Source: Sphingomonas crocodyli
Lineage (GTDB): Bacteria; Pseudomonadota; Alphaproteobacteria; Sphingomonadales; Sphingomonadaceae
Assembly (NCBI RefSeq): GCF_004005865.1
Contig: NZ_SACN01000003.1
Coordinates: forward strand, 124,001 to 188,000
Direction: 5' to 3'
DNA: 64,000 nt
In this document: positions 52,033-62,192 of the stretch, piece after piece
Numbering within the stretch: position 1 is the first letter of the stretch
Layout of the letters: the number at the start of each line of letters is the position of its first letter
Made by a program: the position numbers and the translations under genes
Notes under the pieces: model-generated
Database searches by the model: none
What the model was told of the DNA's origin: nothing
Seen by the model: only the letters and a program-made list of their open reading frames with translations

Positions 52033-52299
52033 TTAATTCGTGTTATGTAATTCCTTGGGAAGCACCACGATGATCAGAGGTCCGGTCGCAACTTCGATCC
52101 ATCGTCCGAGCGGGGTCAGACTCTCGTCGGCTCGCAGGGCATCGCTCACATCGGAGTGCTGACCGCTAAGCACAGTCCACTGAACAAGGCATGTAACGGC
52201 ATGCACGCGAGTACCAGAATGGCAACCATCGAAGCGCATATGGTCGCCAACGACATATCTTTCAGCAGGCTGGCGGGTTATTGCAATCGAATTAGACAT
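52033..52299 (-). CDS. small hypothetical protein, copy 2 of a pair
   Basis: 88-aa protein, MSNSIAITRQPAERYVVGDHMRF ... VQWTVLSGQHSDVSDAL ... GRWIEVATGPLIIVVLPKEL. Layout like 51510-51767. It overlaps the end of a 28-codon membrane peptide frame by 22 nt, so translation may be coupled. Not recognised. Confidence 0.45.
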   Translation of the reverse strand: MSNSIAITRQPAERYVVGDHMRFDGCHSGTRVHAVTCLVQWTVLSGQHSDVSDALRADESLTPLGRWIEVATGPLIIVVLPKELHNTN

Positions 52300-52364
52300 G
52301 CGATCAAGCTGCTATAGGCAACGCCTAGCGCAAACGATGTAATGGTCTCATCAACGCGTTTCAT
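52278..52364 (-). CDS. 28-codon hydrophobic peptide ORF
   Basis: MKRVDETITSFALGVAYSSLIACLIRLQ-like frame (28 residues) with one hydrophobic helix. The overlap with the next gene start argues for coupling, but the ribosome binding site is weak. Confidence 0.3.
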   Translation of the reverse strand: MKRVDETITSFALGVAYSSLIACLIRLQ

Positions 52365-52607
52365 CGTGAGACAAGCTAAACCTGACTTTTCGGTTTCGTC
52401 GGGATTATGTTCACCAACTGAGATCGTTCCGGTGGTCAGCATAATCCAAACGCTCGGCACGCAAAAACGTCTCCACACAATCTGAAATAGCTCACTAGAA
52501 GAGATTAGACTTTTGTCGGGTTCATCCGATCGATCGCGTCATATCGCGAGGTGCGACGCCAAACATTGAACGTCATGTCGCGAGACTGCGACGGCGCGGC
52601 AGTCGCT

Positions 52608-52805
52608 TCATTGCGCATCAAAAAAGCGCGGCCGCGGCGCAACGATCTCGACCCGGCGTGCCTCATCCCAAACCTCCACCGCATAGGTGTGGCCGAGTCC
52701 GCGGGCGGCTTCGATGGCGCCCGCATCGTCATTGAGGTCGCACAGTTCTCCAGGTCCCCAAATGCGCCCCTCTGAACTCAGGCGAAACAGACGATAAATA
52801 GGCAT
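52608..52805 (-). CDS. small hypothetical protein
   Basis: 65-aa protein starting MPIYRLFRLSSEGRIWGPGELCDLNDDAGAIEAAR and ending AVEVWDEARRVEIVAPRPR. The repeating beta-helix pattern resembles widespread sphingomonad proteins of unknown function that begin MPxYRxxRLxxxG. The frame extends upstream to 52883 without similarity. Confidence 0.6.
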   Translation of the reverse strand: MPIYRLFRLSSEGRIWGPGELCDLNDDAGAIEAARGLGHTYAVEVWDEARRVEIVAPRPRFFDAQ

Positions 52806-53159
52806 ATAAACTTCTTCTCGGAATTTCGCATGACGCGGACAGTTGCAGCCCCAGACAGCCTTACGGCATATCCTACACAGCAAGCCGACCGCTATTGCCT
52901 GGATTAGTGCGTGACACGTGATGAACTCACACAGGCCGGCGCCTGATCTTCCTTTTTTAACACCGCGAAACCCTGAGCGGCCAAGCCATCGCGGCAGAAG
53001 GATCTCAAGCCGTGTTAGCGCGGCGCGGCGCGGCGGAATGTCGTTTGAGCGCTAGAGATCTTCAATACAAAGTGTGTTGATCAATCAGTTGCCCGGACCA
53101 TCGACCCGCCAGACACATTTTGAAGCGGAACATTTTTTCTCGCAAAACATTGTGCGGTT

Positions 53160-53318
53160 ATGGACAGGTTCAGCGAAACTCTGGCCGCGGCCGAACTCGT
53201 GCGCCTGCAAGCGGAGCAGCGTCGAATACGGCAGCGTAGCGATAGATTACGTCTGCAGATCGATGCGATCCGCATCAAGCGCCGTGCTGAACAAGAGACA
53301 GAATTGGTAACCTCCTGA
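53160..53318 (+). CDS. 52-aa coiled-coil microprotein
   Basis: MDRFSETLAAAELVRLQAEQ then RRIRQRSDRLRLQIDAIRIKRRAEQETELVTS. It is almost wholly a charged, heptad-like helix. Composition is too regular to be chance. The ribosome binding site is weak. Function unknown. Confidence 0.45.
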   Translation: MDRFSETLAAAELVRLQAEQRRIRQRSDRLRLQIDAIRIKRRAEQETELVTS

Positions 53319-53960
53319 GGCGGCTCGAACGAGAATAGACCCGCGGCGGTCACGCCTCGACAGGTACGATATCGCACGTGCAGAGCTTGAATTAACGTCT
53401 CAGCGAGATGTCCGATGGCCGACAACCTGCGAAAGGCGCCGTGAAGCTCACGGTAAAGTGGTAGAGAAACTGCGCACACCGACCCCCAATGCAAGGCCAC
53501 AAGGTCGCCGCATCCAACGACAATCCCGAGATTCTCGTGGAGACCAAGGCCGGAAAAGCAAGCGCCGCAAAGGCCGCCTGCTCTCCATAAGGATTAAGTT
53601 GCAACAATCTTTTCGGCTCGATTGCTTGGAACGGGTGAGCGCTCTGGAGGCAGCGATTTGAAAATATGAGATATTTGTGCCGACAATAAGCCATTGCATA
53701 TCATTTAATAAATTGGTGACTTGTATTTCGATAGAGGGGCACTCCGACAGCTGACGGAGTGATTGGCCTGTCTGCCCCTATAACAGGTCGCTTGATCGCT
53801 CGATCATCTATGTCGGCTCTGAAAGCAAACTGGACCCGTCGGCACGTCTATCGATGGGTCTGTCTCGTGTTATGCACGCCGTGAAATTGGTTAAAGAGAT
53901 TGCCTATTTGGACGCAATAGGCTTTTCTATCGTTGTCCCTTAGGGGGTTTCCCAACTTGC

Positions 53961-53993
53961 GGCCCGTCGAAGACCTTCGGCGGGCCATTTTTT
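53961..53993 (+). terminator. strong intrinsic terminator
   Basis: 12-bp stem (GGCCCGTCGAAG with CTTCGGCGGGCC, one G-T wobble) around a short loop, followed by ATTTTTTG. The T-run is on the plus strand. It is the clearest intrinsic terminator in the window and follows no obvious gene. Confidence 0.85.
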
Positions 53994-54163
53994 GATATTC
54001 GCCTTCTTGATGCTTACGCGCGAGATCGGCGTCTGCGTGATGCCGTCTCGAGCCGTGAATGTAGGGAGCCGTGAATGTCGGAATATCGATGTTGCGTTTA
54101 CATAAGAACTTGGCGGTGCATGCGCTCCGATGATGCGCAGTCAAATGGACCCGGGTAAGTCTC

Positions 54164-54355
54164 TTACGCCCCACGCATTTTTTGACCTTGATCGATCGGT
54201 TCGATCCGCTCGCGCGCGGCTGCCTCGATCGCCTTTCTTTCAAATCGCTCTGCCTCAGCGATGATACGCGGCTTTAGCCACGAGGGTGCTGCTCGAGCCA
54301 GATCGCGAGATCTCGATGCGCGCTTAAAATAGTAAGCAGCAGTTGGTTTCCACAT
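54164..54355 (-). CDS. small helical protein, YYxKRAxRSR family copy 2
   Basis: 63-aa paralogue of 47686-47916: MWKPTAAYYFKRASRSRDLARAAPSW, then RIIAEAERFERKAIEAAARERIEP. Roughly half the residues match over 50 positions. Function unknown. Confidence 0.6.
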   Translation of the reverse strand: MWKPTAAYYFKRASRSRDLARAAPSWLKPRIIAEAERFERKAIEAAARERIEPIDQGQKMRGA

Positions 54356-54747
54356 TCAAGGCCTCGCGCTCAGCTCGACATCGTCACCGTTCAACGTTTG
54401 TCGCGCATTGTGTGTCCGCCTCGACCGCATGCGCTGTGAAGACGGTATTGCGAACGCGAGCTGGCCTTCTCGCAAGTCCTCCGAACGAAAGCGGCTCGTG
54501 GAAGGTTTCTTCATTGGTTTGCGGTTCACATTCTCGGATGCTCTTAGCGGCGACATCTCCTTCGAACGGCTCCGCGCCATCGTCTGGTGACCTCGCAACA
54601 ATTGGGCATGGTGCATGACATCTGGACCACCGGGCCCAACATGGCGGCAATCTGAAAGATCACGAGGTCGCCGCACAGTGGTCTTGGTCGCGACATACCG
54701 TGCTATCGATAACGTAATCGACCACCTAAGCTCGTCCGTCGGGACGG

Positions 54748-55262
54748 CGAAGGGCGTGTGGCAGGATCTGTTCGTCATCCTGGCTGAAGCCGGTGGGCCG
54801 CCCGCCGAGGTCCTGATCAACAGCACGCATATGAAGGCGCATCGCTCGGAAGGTGGTGGAGAGGGGGGCGCTCCTCCAGACGATCGGCATCAGCCGCGGC
54901 GGCCGCAACAGCAAACTCCACGCGCTTACCGATCGCCAAGGTCGGCCGATCCGCTTCCTGATGACCGGTGGTGAGGTCGCTGGCTGCCACGCGGCCGATG
55001 TGCTGCTCGATGATCTCGCGCCGCGCACCATCGCGCTGGGCGACAAAGCCTATGACAGCAATGCGATCCTAATCGAGCGTCAGGGCGCTGTCCCCGACAT
55101 CCCCTCCAAGGTCAACCGCCGCTGGAAAAGCTGCTTCTCGCGCTCGCTCTACAAGGGGCGCAACGCTGTCGAGCGCAGGTCTGCCGCCTCAAGGACTTCA
55201 GCCGCATCGCCACAGGCTACGACAAGCTCGCAACCAACTTCCTCGGCGCGATTTACCTCGTC
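54748..55262 (+). pseudogene. relic of an IS427-type transposase
   Basis: Same protein type as 44343-45100 (GVWQDLFVILAEAGGPPAEVL, then ISRGGRNSKLHALTDRQGRP, DLAPRTIALGDKAYDSNA). The first catalytic Asp is Asn here (LINSTHMK), an Arg-Asp codon pair is deleted after DSNAI, and the last catalytic region is out of frame. Terminal repeats were not found. Confidence 0.8.
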
Positions 55263-55309
55263 CCGGGTAATCTTGGTTTTGCCGGGCCGGTTGATGCCCC
55301 AGTATCCGT

Positions 55310-55895
55310 AGCCGCAAAAGCCCCTTGCCCAGACGCTCGATGTGTCCCGCACCGTCGTGCGCGAGGCCCTCGTGCCTTCAGCCTGACGGCCTGCTCGCAT
55401 CACGTCGGAGAGTCGGATCCTTCCTCACGCGAGTCCCATCGGCTCTGCTGGCGCCATGTGCCGTTCGATCAATTGCCCGCGCCGCTGGGACCTACGAAGT
55501 CCGGCTCATTCCGGACGCCGAGGCCGCACGGCTAGCTGCGTTGAGGTTCGGTTCTGCCGAGATGTCGGCGATTATAAAATGCCTCGACGCTCTCCGAAAC
55601 GCTATCCTGTCGCGTGATGCGGCAGGTCGAGAGGATATGGCTTTGCACAAGGCGATCATGTCGCCACCGGCAACAAGGCTCTTGTTCTGTCCTTCGACAT
55701 TTCTTGAGTATCGATATTGGCCGAGTGATGCGGGCCGGTGTCGATATCTCGCGCTCACGATCGCCAGAAGCGTGGCAGGCGATGATTATGGAACGTGTGG
55801 ATATCGTCGAGGCTATCAGATTGCGAGATGGCGAGCGCGCCTTTCTGCCAAGCCGTTGGCATCTTTCCGAGGGCCGTCGGCGTTTGACGCCATAA
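55310..55895 (+). pseudogene. relic of a GntR/FadR-family regulator
   Basis: HTH part in one frame (LAQTLDVSRTVVREALV), then LQPDGLLASRRRVGSFLTRVPS and the start of an FCD domain (YEVRLIPDAEAARLAALRFGS) in the next. The end of FCD (VMRAGVDISRSRSPEAWQAMIMERVDIVEAIRLRDG) lies in a third frame. At least two frameshifts; the IS relic adjoins its 5' end. Confidence 0.8.
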
Positions 55896-56080
55896 TAAAC
55901 TGGTCGGCGAAAAATTTGTCTGACAGATTTGTAGCATCTTGCTAAACGTCTGCCAGGTCACCCATCGTCATCGGGGAAGTATCGCCCGGTCGCTCCTCTT
56001 TCGCTCACGCACGTCTTTTACAGAATTGCGCTTTGCCAGCGTCGGCATATGATCGCGCTATATCAGAGTGCGAGGCCGTC

Positions 56081-56392
56081 ATGCGTCATCTTTTATGGTA
56101 CTTAGCGGTCTTCACCGTGACTGGTTGTGGGCCCAGTGCACGAGAACGAGACCTCGAAGCCTCGCTGGGCGAAAGCCGTGCGCAGACCGCGGCCCTCCAA
56201 GAGAAACTTGAGGATGCGCGATTGGAAGCCATTGAGATGACGACTGCCGCGGAGGTTATGCGATCGCAGGTTGATAGGCTCGCGCGCGAGACCGTTCAGG
56301 ACGTAGCGAATGACATTGATAAAGCCGCAATCGATGTCGAATCAGCCGCCAGTGATGTGGCGAGCGCCGTGGCCGAGCACGAAGTCAATTAA
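56081..56392 (+). CDS. small coiled-coil lipoprotein
   Basis: 103-aa lipoprotein: MRHLLWYLAVFTVTGC with lipobox VTGC, then a long charged coiled coil (RERDLEASLGESRAQTAALQEKLEDARLEAIEMT; VANDIDKAAIDVESAASDVASAVAEHEVN). GAGG lies 7 nt upstream. Resembles Lpp-like or periplasmic spacer lipoproteins. Function unknown. Confidence 0.7.
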   Translation: MRHLLWYLAVFTVTGCGPSARERDLEASLGESRAQTAALQEKLEDARLEAIEMTTAAEVMRSQVDRLARETVQDVANDIDKAAIDVESAASDVASAVAEHEVN

Positions 56393-57439
56393 TTAGCGCG
56401 CGAGCGCATGCCGCTTTGAGCTCGTTGCCTAACAAGTTTTCCATAGACCCGCAGATAATTTCGGCAGCCTCGCCACTGCGCGCACGCGATCAACGCTTGT
56501 CCTATCGGCCCGATCCCCACCGCCCTTGTGGCGGATTTGGCGTCCAGCGAGCATAGCCATCACTCACCAAAGCACATGCCACGCTAACCAAAGCTCAGGA
56601 TATCCGCCTCCAACGGCATATAAGCGAGCCATTTAATTCTCGGCCGCTGCGCAGTAGGGACGGAGAATAATAGTGGCCACCGGGTGTCATGATCCGACGA
56701 GTTTTAGGTAACCCGGGGCAATGGATGCCTGTCTTCAATCCGCAGGTGTGCGCGCGTGTTCCGCAAGTGACCTGCCTACTTGAGTTAGACAGGTCACCTT
56801 TAAGCGGCACACGCCCGCTGACCCGGGCGAGACCTATCTAATGCTATTGAATGACCAAGCCCTTAAAGGCGGTCGCGGCGGTATCGGTTTTTATGGTGGC
56901 CGCCCACGAGGACAGGGGTCTGCACGCATTATACACCCCCGGCCCTGCCCCCCCATTTTCGCCCGTGTGCTAACGAGGCGGCTATTCTCAAATGACGAGG
57001 CGGTGAGAGGGCCATCGAATCCTTAAATCGGCGGGTGCCGATAGATAGGGGTTATTTGTCTAGCCTCGCAACGACCTTGCCCCCCCCAGCGAGGCGGGGG
57101 ATCAGATGCAGGCACTCCGACAACCGTCTCCTATGCAGCTTGCCAAGACTGCCCCAGCGATGGCGTGACAGGCGGCTGGGTTGGTCCGAACCGCTCAGAT
57201 CGCGCTGACGCCGACAGGGATGTTTCGGCTCACTTGAAGGCTCATCTCACACATTCGCCAGAAGTTGTGACAGCGGGTTGATGCCGCAGTCCCCCAGCGG
57301 GGCTGATTGACCTTTAACAACCTCAAGCAACGGCGAAATGGACGCCTACTGTTTATAACTGAGGCGTACCCAGCAGCCTATGGGAATGGCCCTAGACACA
57401 CGCAGGTCTCTGGGGCCGAGCAGTAGACTGAGTGGTGGA

Positions 57440-58120
57440 TTAGGCCAACGCGACCTGAGGCTGCCTACGACGACTGCGGACGGTTAGTCCAATGCCACCG
57501 AACCCAATCATCAGCATGGCCCAAGTCGAAGCCTCCGGAATAGCTTTGGGGACACCAAACCCCGACGTCGAGCCATTATTCTGCGCCGCCTGCCACCGGG
57601 CTACGAAGTCCGTGAGTGTCAAGGATGACTGAGAGGACGCGAAAGTGAGCGTGAAGCCGCCATTCACTTCGCCCAAGGCAACATTGATCCCGTTGTTTCC
57701 ACCACCGTTACAGTTGGGACCGGCGTAGAAGCAGAGATCGTGGACCCCGAGACCGTTGAAGTTACCGCCGTTCTTCATTCCAGAAAAGGCCGTCCCTGTG
57801 GTCGCAAGCGTGTAGTTATCAACGCTCGTGTTGAAGCCGAAAGCTCCGAGGCGCGAGTTGGCGCTAGCACCGGTGGAGGTGTTTGCGATGTTATAGCTGA
57901 AGCTAAAGACCTTGTTGTTCGAGCTGGCCCCCAGAAAATTGAACGTGGCCTCGCCCTCAGCTCCACTTGAATTGGCACCCTGCGCAGCAAAGTCCACATT
58001 GAAAGAGAACGGGTCCGAAGCATCGAGAAAGATGGACGATCCCATGATCGACGATGTCGCCGCGCTGACGGGAGCGGACATCGATGCCGTTACGCTAGCT
58101 ACAGCTCTGTGTGAATCCAA
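57440..58120 (-). CDS. cistern-type PEP-CTERM protein
   Basis: 226-aa exported protein. The FSFSYNIANTST, SRLGAFGFNT and VHDLCFYAGPNCNGGGNNG (two Cys) pattern, and LTFASSQSSLTLTDFVARWQ, fit the cistern family of sphingomonad PEP-CTERM proteins. The tail PEASTWAMLMIGFGGIGLTVRSRRR is the sorting signal. Only a TTG start at 58120 is open, and the signal peptide (AVASVTASMSAPVSAA) is short, so the 5' end may be damaged. Confidence 0.8.
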   Translation of the reverse strand: MDSHRAVASVTASMSAPVSAATSSIMGSSIFLDASDPFSFNVDFAAQGANSSGAEGEATFNFLGASSNNKVFSFSYNIANTSTGASANSRLGAFGFNTSVDNYTLATTGTAFSGMKNGGNFNGLGVHDLCFYAGPNCNGGGNNGINVALGEVNGGFTLTFASSQSSLTLTDFVARWQAAQNNGSTSGFGVPKAIPEASTWAMLMIGFGGIGLTVRSRRRQPQVALA

Positions 58121-58584
58121 TCACTTGTTAGATTAACGGATTAGAATCTTTTTTTGGGACGATTCCGCCGGAGCCCACCGTGAAAGCGCACGTTGGACGG
58201 GGATGGGTCGTCGACAGAATGCGCCATTTCATCACCAGGCTCGGGGTGTGGACAGCACATCCCGCGCCGTTCCTCGTTTTGGCGATATTCACCGTATCCT
58301 GGCTCCTCATCCAGCCCCTCGCGTTCGGCTGACGCGGCGCGGCGCCGAGGACAGCGTGGGTTAGTGACGCTCCTGATCGCGCGCGTCGCGGTTGGGCGAT
58401 AGCGACACCTATGCGCCAGTCGCAGATGATGATGCATGGCGAGAGGAGATTGTGGCTAAGCCTAATCTCACCGTTGACACCTCGTCCCTGGGCGGCAAGC
58501 TTGCGACAAGGCGTCACACCTTTGCACTGTCTTGAAAGCACGCAGCGACGTGAGCGCTGCAATGATATCGGGGTGGGGAAGACT

Positions 58585-59334
58585 ATGGATTTTGAGAACA
58601 AGGTCGCCATTGTGACCGGCGCCGGTGGCAAGCTCGGACGCGCCATTGCGACTGGCCTGGCACAGGGCGGGGCCAGGGTGTTGATAGCAGACGTGAAAGC
58701 GGATTTGCTGGAGGAGACCGCCGCTCTCATTCGCGAAGCTGGCGGAACGGTTGAGATCTTGGTCAGCGATCTGACCAAAAAGGATGGCTGCGTAGCCATT
58801 GTTGATGCGGCAGTCTCGGCCTTTGGCCGGCTCGACATCGTGGTCAATAATGCCGGCTATATCTCGTTCTCGCGCCTGGCTGCTGTGACCGCGGAGGACT
58901 GGGAGCGGACCTTTCAGGTCAACGTCCACGCGCCTTTCTTCATCATCCAGGCCGCCATGCCGCATCTGCTAAAGTCGCACGGCAACGTCGTGAATGTCGC
59001 GTCCAACGCGGCCTTTAAAGGGCAGGCCTACACGCCGGCCTATGGCGCCAGCAAGGCGGCTTTGGTCAACGCAACCAAGTCACTTGCACTCGAGTTCATT
59101 CATGAGCCGGTTCGCATCAATTGCGTGGCGCCGGGCGCCACCAACACCAACATGGGCACGAACACGGCCATCCCGCAGGACGTCGATTATGCGCTCGTTG
59201 GCCGATTGACGCCCCTGCGTCCGTTCGCCGAGCCCGAAGCGGTTGCCGAGGTCGTTTTGTTCGTCGCGTCCGATCGCGCCAGCGCGGTGCACGGCGCCAC
59301 CTATCTGGCGGATATCGGCATGATGGCCGGCTGA
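58585..59334 (+). CDS. SDR-family oxidoreductase
   Basis: 249-aa classical short-chain dehydrogenase. NAD(P) loop TGAGGKLGRAIA (residues 11-22), NNAG in VVNNAGYISF, catalytic Ser in VVNVASN, and YGASK (Tyr, Lys). C-terminal PGATNTNMGTN and DRASAVHGATYLADIGMM are typical. An acidic residue after strand 2 (IADVKAD) points to NAD rather than NADP. Start at 58585 for GGGGAAGA upstream; the frame is longer. Substrate unknown. Confidence 0.9.
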   Translation: MDFENKVAIVTGAGGKLGRAIATGLAQGGARVLIADVKADLLEETAALIREAGGTVEILVSDLTKKDGCVAIVDAAVSAFGRLDIVVNNAGYISFSRLAAVTAEDWERTFQVNVHAPFFIIQAAMPHLLKSHGNVVNVASNAAFKGQAYTPAYGASKAALVNATKSLALEFIHEPVRINCVAPGATNTNMGTNTAIPQDVDYALVGRLTPLRPFAEPEAVAEVVLFVASDRASAVHGATYLADIGMMAG

Positions 59335-60025
59335 AATCCCTACAACCGCAATGGTGGTATGCGCCCCGCTTGGCGGGGCGGGGGCGCTATCGACTTGTTC
59401 CGACCAGCGGACGCCGGGCCTTGCCCCGCGGCGTTCACTCACAAATCTCGAAAACCATCCCGAAATCCGTGGCGGCGAGGTGATCGACATCACGGCGCTG
59501 AGCGAAAGCCACGATGATCGTAGGATTTCGTCACGTCCGAAAACCGGACCATGGTTGGGACTAACATGCACCGATCCTCGACGAACTCCGGCAAGTCCGG
59601 TTCGGGCACGGGATCGACCGCCTGAGCGACGTCGAAACCAAAACCTATGTGGTCAGCAATCCGTCGCCGCCATCGAGGATTTACTAGCCCAGGCAGCGGC
59701 GGCGGTCCCGTACCAACGGTTGAATAAGCAAGTCACAAGCTGGCCGATCATATCTCTGTCACTGGCATCGGACGTTCCGTAACTCGATGCAGGTGGTGAA
59801 CCCACGGGTCGGTCATGTAAATCAGAGCCACTTGCGGCCGAATGCGAAACGCCGCATCGCGCAGCGCGGCTTCGTTATCGCTCGTAACGGCCAGGTAGCT
59901 CAGGAAATGCTCCTAGCAAATGGTCGCCCGGGCGTCGCTCGCAGCTGCGAGTGAACTTGTGGGCGTCGACCGCGTCTCCCCATGCTTGTCCCTGGCGCCA
60001 TCAAATGTGCCACATCAAGGTGGGG

Positions 60026-61240
60026 TCAGATCGCGACGCGCGCGCGGTGCTTTTCTATAGCGCCTATCAGTGTGTCGGAAAGTGGCAGATGGGTCTTATG
60101 TGCCGACCATGCCGTATCGAAGCGTTCAACCGTTTCGCGTGCGATAGCCAATATCGCAGTCTGGGCGACCTTGGCCTTGTCGGCCATTGCGGCAAGCTCG
60201 TCATAGGTGAAGCTCGCCCAAGCCTTGGAGCGCCGGAATTTGAGCGCGGCTTCGTCCTTGGGCAGATAAGGGATGGTCGACAGCAAGTCGTAAGCCGGCG
60301 ACAGGACGGGGGTTCGACGGTCGGGATAGATCAGCGACCAGTTCTTCAAATGCATATCGCCATTGCCGATCAGCACACTGTAGGTCAGGCGACGGATAAA
60401 CTGTTCGACACTGCGATCGTCGGTCTCAATGGCGAGTGCGGCGAGAATGGTGCGATAGCTTGCAGTGTCATATTTTGCTTCGGGGTAAACGCGATAGAAT
60501 TGAGCGAAATCCTCAACATGCACTGGCCCGTCCGGGCTGCGATCGAAGCGCCGGATAGCGAGGGCGGTGCTACCATAATACGTGATGCCGGCGGGCAGAC
60601 CGTCGATCTGATCGAGACGAACCAGTTCAATCTCGGGCACGTCGATTCCTATCAGCCCAGCAAGCGTCATGATCGCAAATTCATTCTCGGGCACATCCTC
60701 GAGGCGGGTCGACGGCAATTTGATGATCCATCCTCCACCCTCGCCTTGGGTCGGGATGGTAAGGCCGCCGCCCCTGCCCTCGTTTTTAAGCGCCGAGAAT
60801 TTGAGCTGGACGCCTGCGAGCGAAAAGCGGAATTTGGGGTCGAAGGCTGCTGGCGCAGCACTCGCCGCTGCAAGTGTGGCGGCGGTATGGCCGTTGGCCG
60901 GGAGCGCGCGTACGGCACCCGGCAGATCGCCACCGAGTTCGCCTAGCAGCTGAAACTCGCGGGTGGCGTTGACCCCGGTGCGTCGCGCCAGGAAGTCGCG
61001 CAATGCGCCTTCGGGCAGCAAGTTTGAGAAGAAGGGCTGAAGCCGCGTCTGGAAGGCACGGTTGTCGGCTGTATAAAGCTCGCCGTAGCGGTCCTTGAAC
61101 GCAAGGCTCAGTGTGTCGCGGTCTGTGTCAGCGGCATAAGCATCGTCGAAGGTGAAGATGCTGCGATCCCCTTCAAGCGCGGTGATCGTTCCAATCCGGC
61201 GGTCATGGAGGAGGATGTCGAGCGCGCGCAGCTCAGTCAT
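60026..61240 (-). CDS. hipA: HipA-family kinase toxin
   Basis: 404-aa HipA-like serine/threonine kinase. The N-terminal subdomain (DRYGELYTADNRAFQTRLQPFFSNLLPEGALRDFLARRTG) and nucleotide-binding SLAGVQLKFSA are present. The catalytic loop is GNGDMHLKNWSLIY, followed by SPAYDLLST (metal Asp). HipA homologues phosphorylate tRNA synthetases and halt translation. The frame opens with clustered ATGs; 61240 or 61243 are best spaced from GAGG. It overlaps the hipB gene by about 8 nt. Confidence 0.9.
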   Translation of the reverse strand: MTELRALDILLHDRRIGTITALEGDRSIFTFDDAYAADTDRDTLSLAFKDRYGELYTADNRAFQTRLQPFFSNLLPEGALRDFLARRTGVNATREFQLLGELGGDLPGAVRALPANGHTAATLAAASAAPAAFDPKFRFSLAGVQLKFSALKNEGRGGGLTIPTQGEGGGWIIKLPSTRLEDVPENEFAIMTLAGLIGIDVPEIELVRLDQIDGLPAGITYYGSTALAIRRFDRSPDGPVHVEDFAQFYRVYPEAKYDTASYRTILAALAIETDDRSVEQFIRRLTYSVLIGNGDMHLKNWSLIYPDRRTPVLSPAYDLLSTIPYLPKDEAALKFRRSKAWASFTYDELAAMADKAKVAQTAILAIARETVERFDTAWSAHKTHLPLSDTLIGAIEKHRARVAI

Positions 61241-61865
61241 CATCGTCATCCTCGAGGCTGTGCGCAGGAACCTGGCGCGGGGCGGTCATTCTCACGCCTT
61301 GACCCAGCGTCTTGCGCAAAGCACGCAGGCCTTTGTTGATCCGCTCGAGGGTCACGATGAGCTGGCGGCGGGTGATGTCGCCGTTCCTGAAGGCGTCGGC
61401 GATCTTCCGCGTTGGGGCGAGCGCGGTCTTCAGTATCTTGAAAGCGGCTGGATCGAAACGGTGCCCCTGGATCATCCGCAGCATTGTCTGAAATGTGAGA
61501 GCTTCGTCGAGATTTGGAAAGGCGGTCGTGAGCGATCGCGCTAATTGCTCGTGGACCGCGATGATCTCGCGAGCACGGCGCGTACTCTGCTCGCTATCGT
61601 CGGGTCCGCTTGCATGGATCAGCGCATCGACCGCCGGCAGCGCCTGGCGTGGTACCAGCTTGAGTTCGAGATCGAGCGCGCGTGCCATTTCGACCAAGCT
61701 CGACAGCTGCAGATCGACGCCGCCCTGCTCGATCTTGGAGATATGGCTTTGCGGCAACCCCACGCGCTCGCCGAGCGCGCGCTGTGTCAAACCCTTGCTG
61801 ACGCGTCCCTTGCGAAGGGCATCGCCAAGTTCCCGGAGAAACGATAAAGATATCTGCTTAGGCAT
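61233..61865 (-). CDS. hipB: HipB-type antitoxin/regulator
   Basis: 210-aa Xre-family protein. The HTH (ALRKGRVSKGLTQRALGERVGLPQSHISKIEQG) is followed by LSSLVEMARALDLELKLVPRQ, typical of HipB-like DNA-binding antitoxins. It is longer than E. coli HipB (88 aa) by a helical C-terminal domain with an acidic tail (EDDDDD). The ATG at 61865 is used because the operator inverted repeat overlaps it. Autorepression is likely. Confidence 0.88.
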   Translation of the reverse strand: MPKQISLSFLRELGDALRKGRVSKGLTQRALGERVGLPQSHISKIEQGGVDLQLSSLVEMARALDLELKLVPRQALPAVDALIHASGPDDSEQSTRRAREIIAVHEQLARSLTTAFPNLDEALTFQTMLRMIQGHRFDPAAFKILKTALAPTRKIADAFRNGDITRRQLIVTLERINKGLRALRKTLGQGVRMTAPRQVPAHSLEDDDDD

Positions 61866-61888
61866 ATAATGTGCAGAAATTATATGCC
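61861..61888 (-). promoter_or_regulatory. hip operator inverted repeat
   Basis: Perfect 10-bp arms GGCATATAAT and ATTATATGCC, 8 bp apart, overlap the hipB start codon. Related CATAT(G/A) elements repeat upstream (near 61920, 61950 and 61965), as in multi-site HipB operators. Confidence 0.7.
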
Positions 61889-62192
61889 AAAATATATAAT
61901 TACAAGCTAAGTTGTGAGGTGGCATATGCGAGAATGTATAAACTAACATTGATATATGCGATAACATATGCGGTTATCTCTCGAACGGGGCTATCTCGAC
62001 CCTCTATCCAACTTCGGGATCGCATCACGCACTGACCGAATGCGGAAGCGTGTCGGGGCCTCGGGCGTCCGCAGGCAGATGGTGACAGGAGGAAGCGGAA
62101 AGGCTCAAAACTGACGCGCAACGATTGGAACGTCTGGCCGTGAGGGTCGCTTATGTCAGGAGCTACGCAGAGCGCTCATCAGGAGACATATC

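Noticed and set aside
58128..58847. Long minus-strand frame opposite the SDR gene
   Set aside because: It is an antisense shadow of the high-GC SDR reading frame.
59351..59782. Plus-strand frame after the SDR gene
   Set aside because: Scattered motifs only, frame breaks and no ribosome binding site; no gene accepted in 59335-60025.
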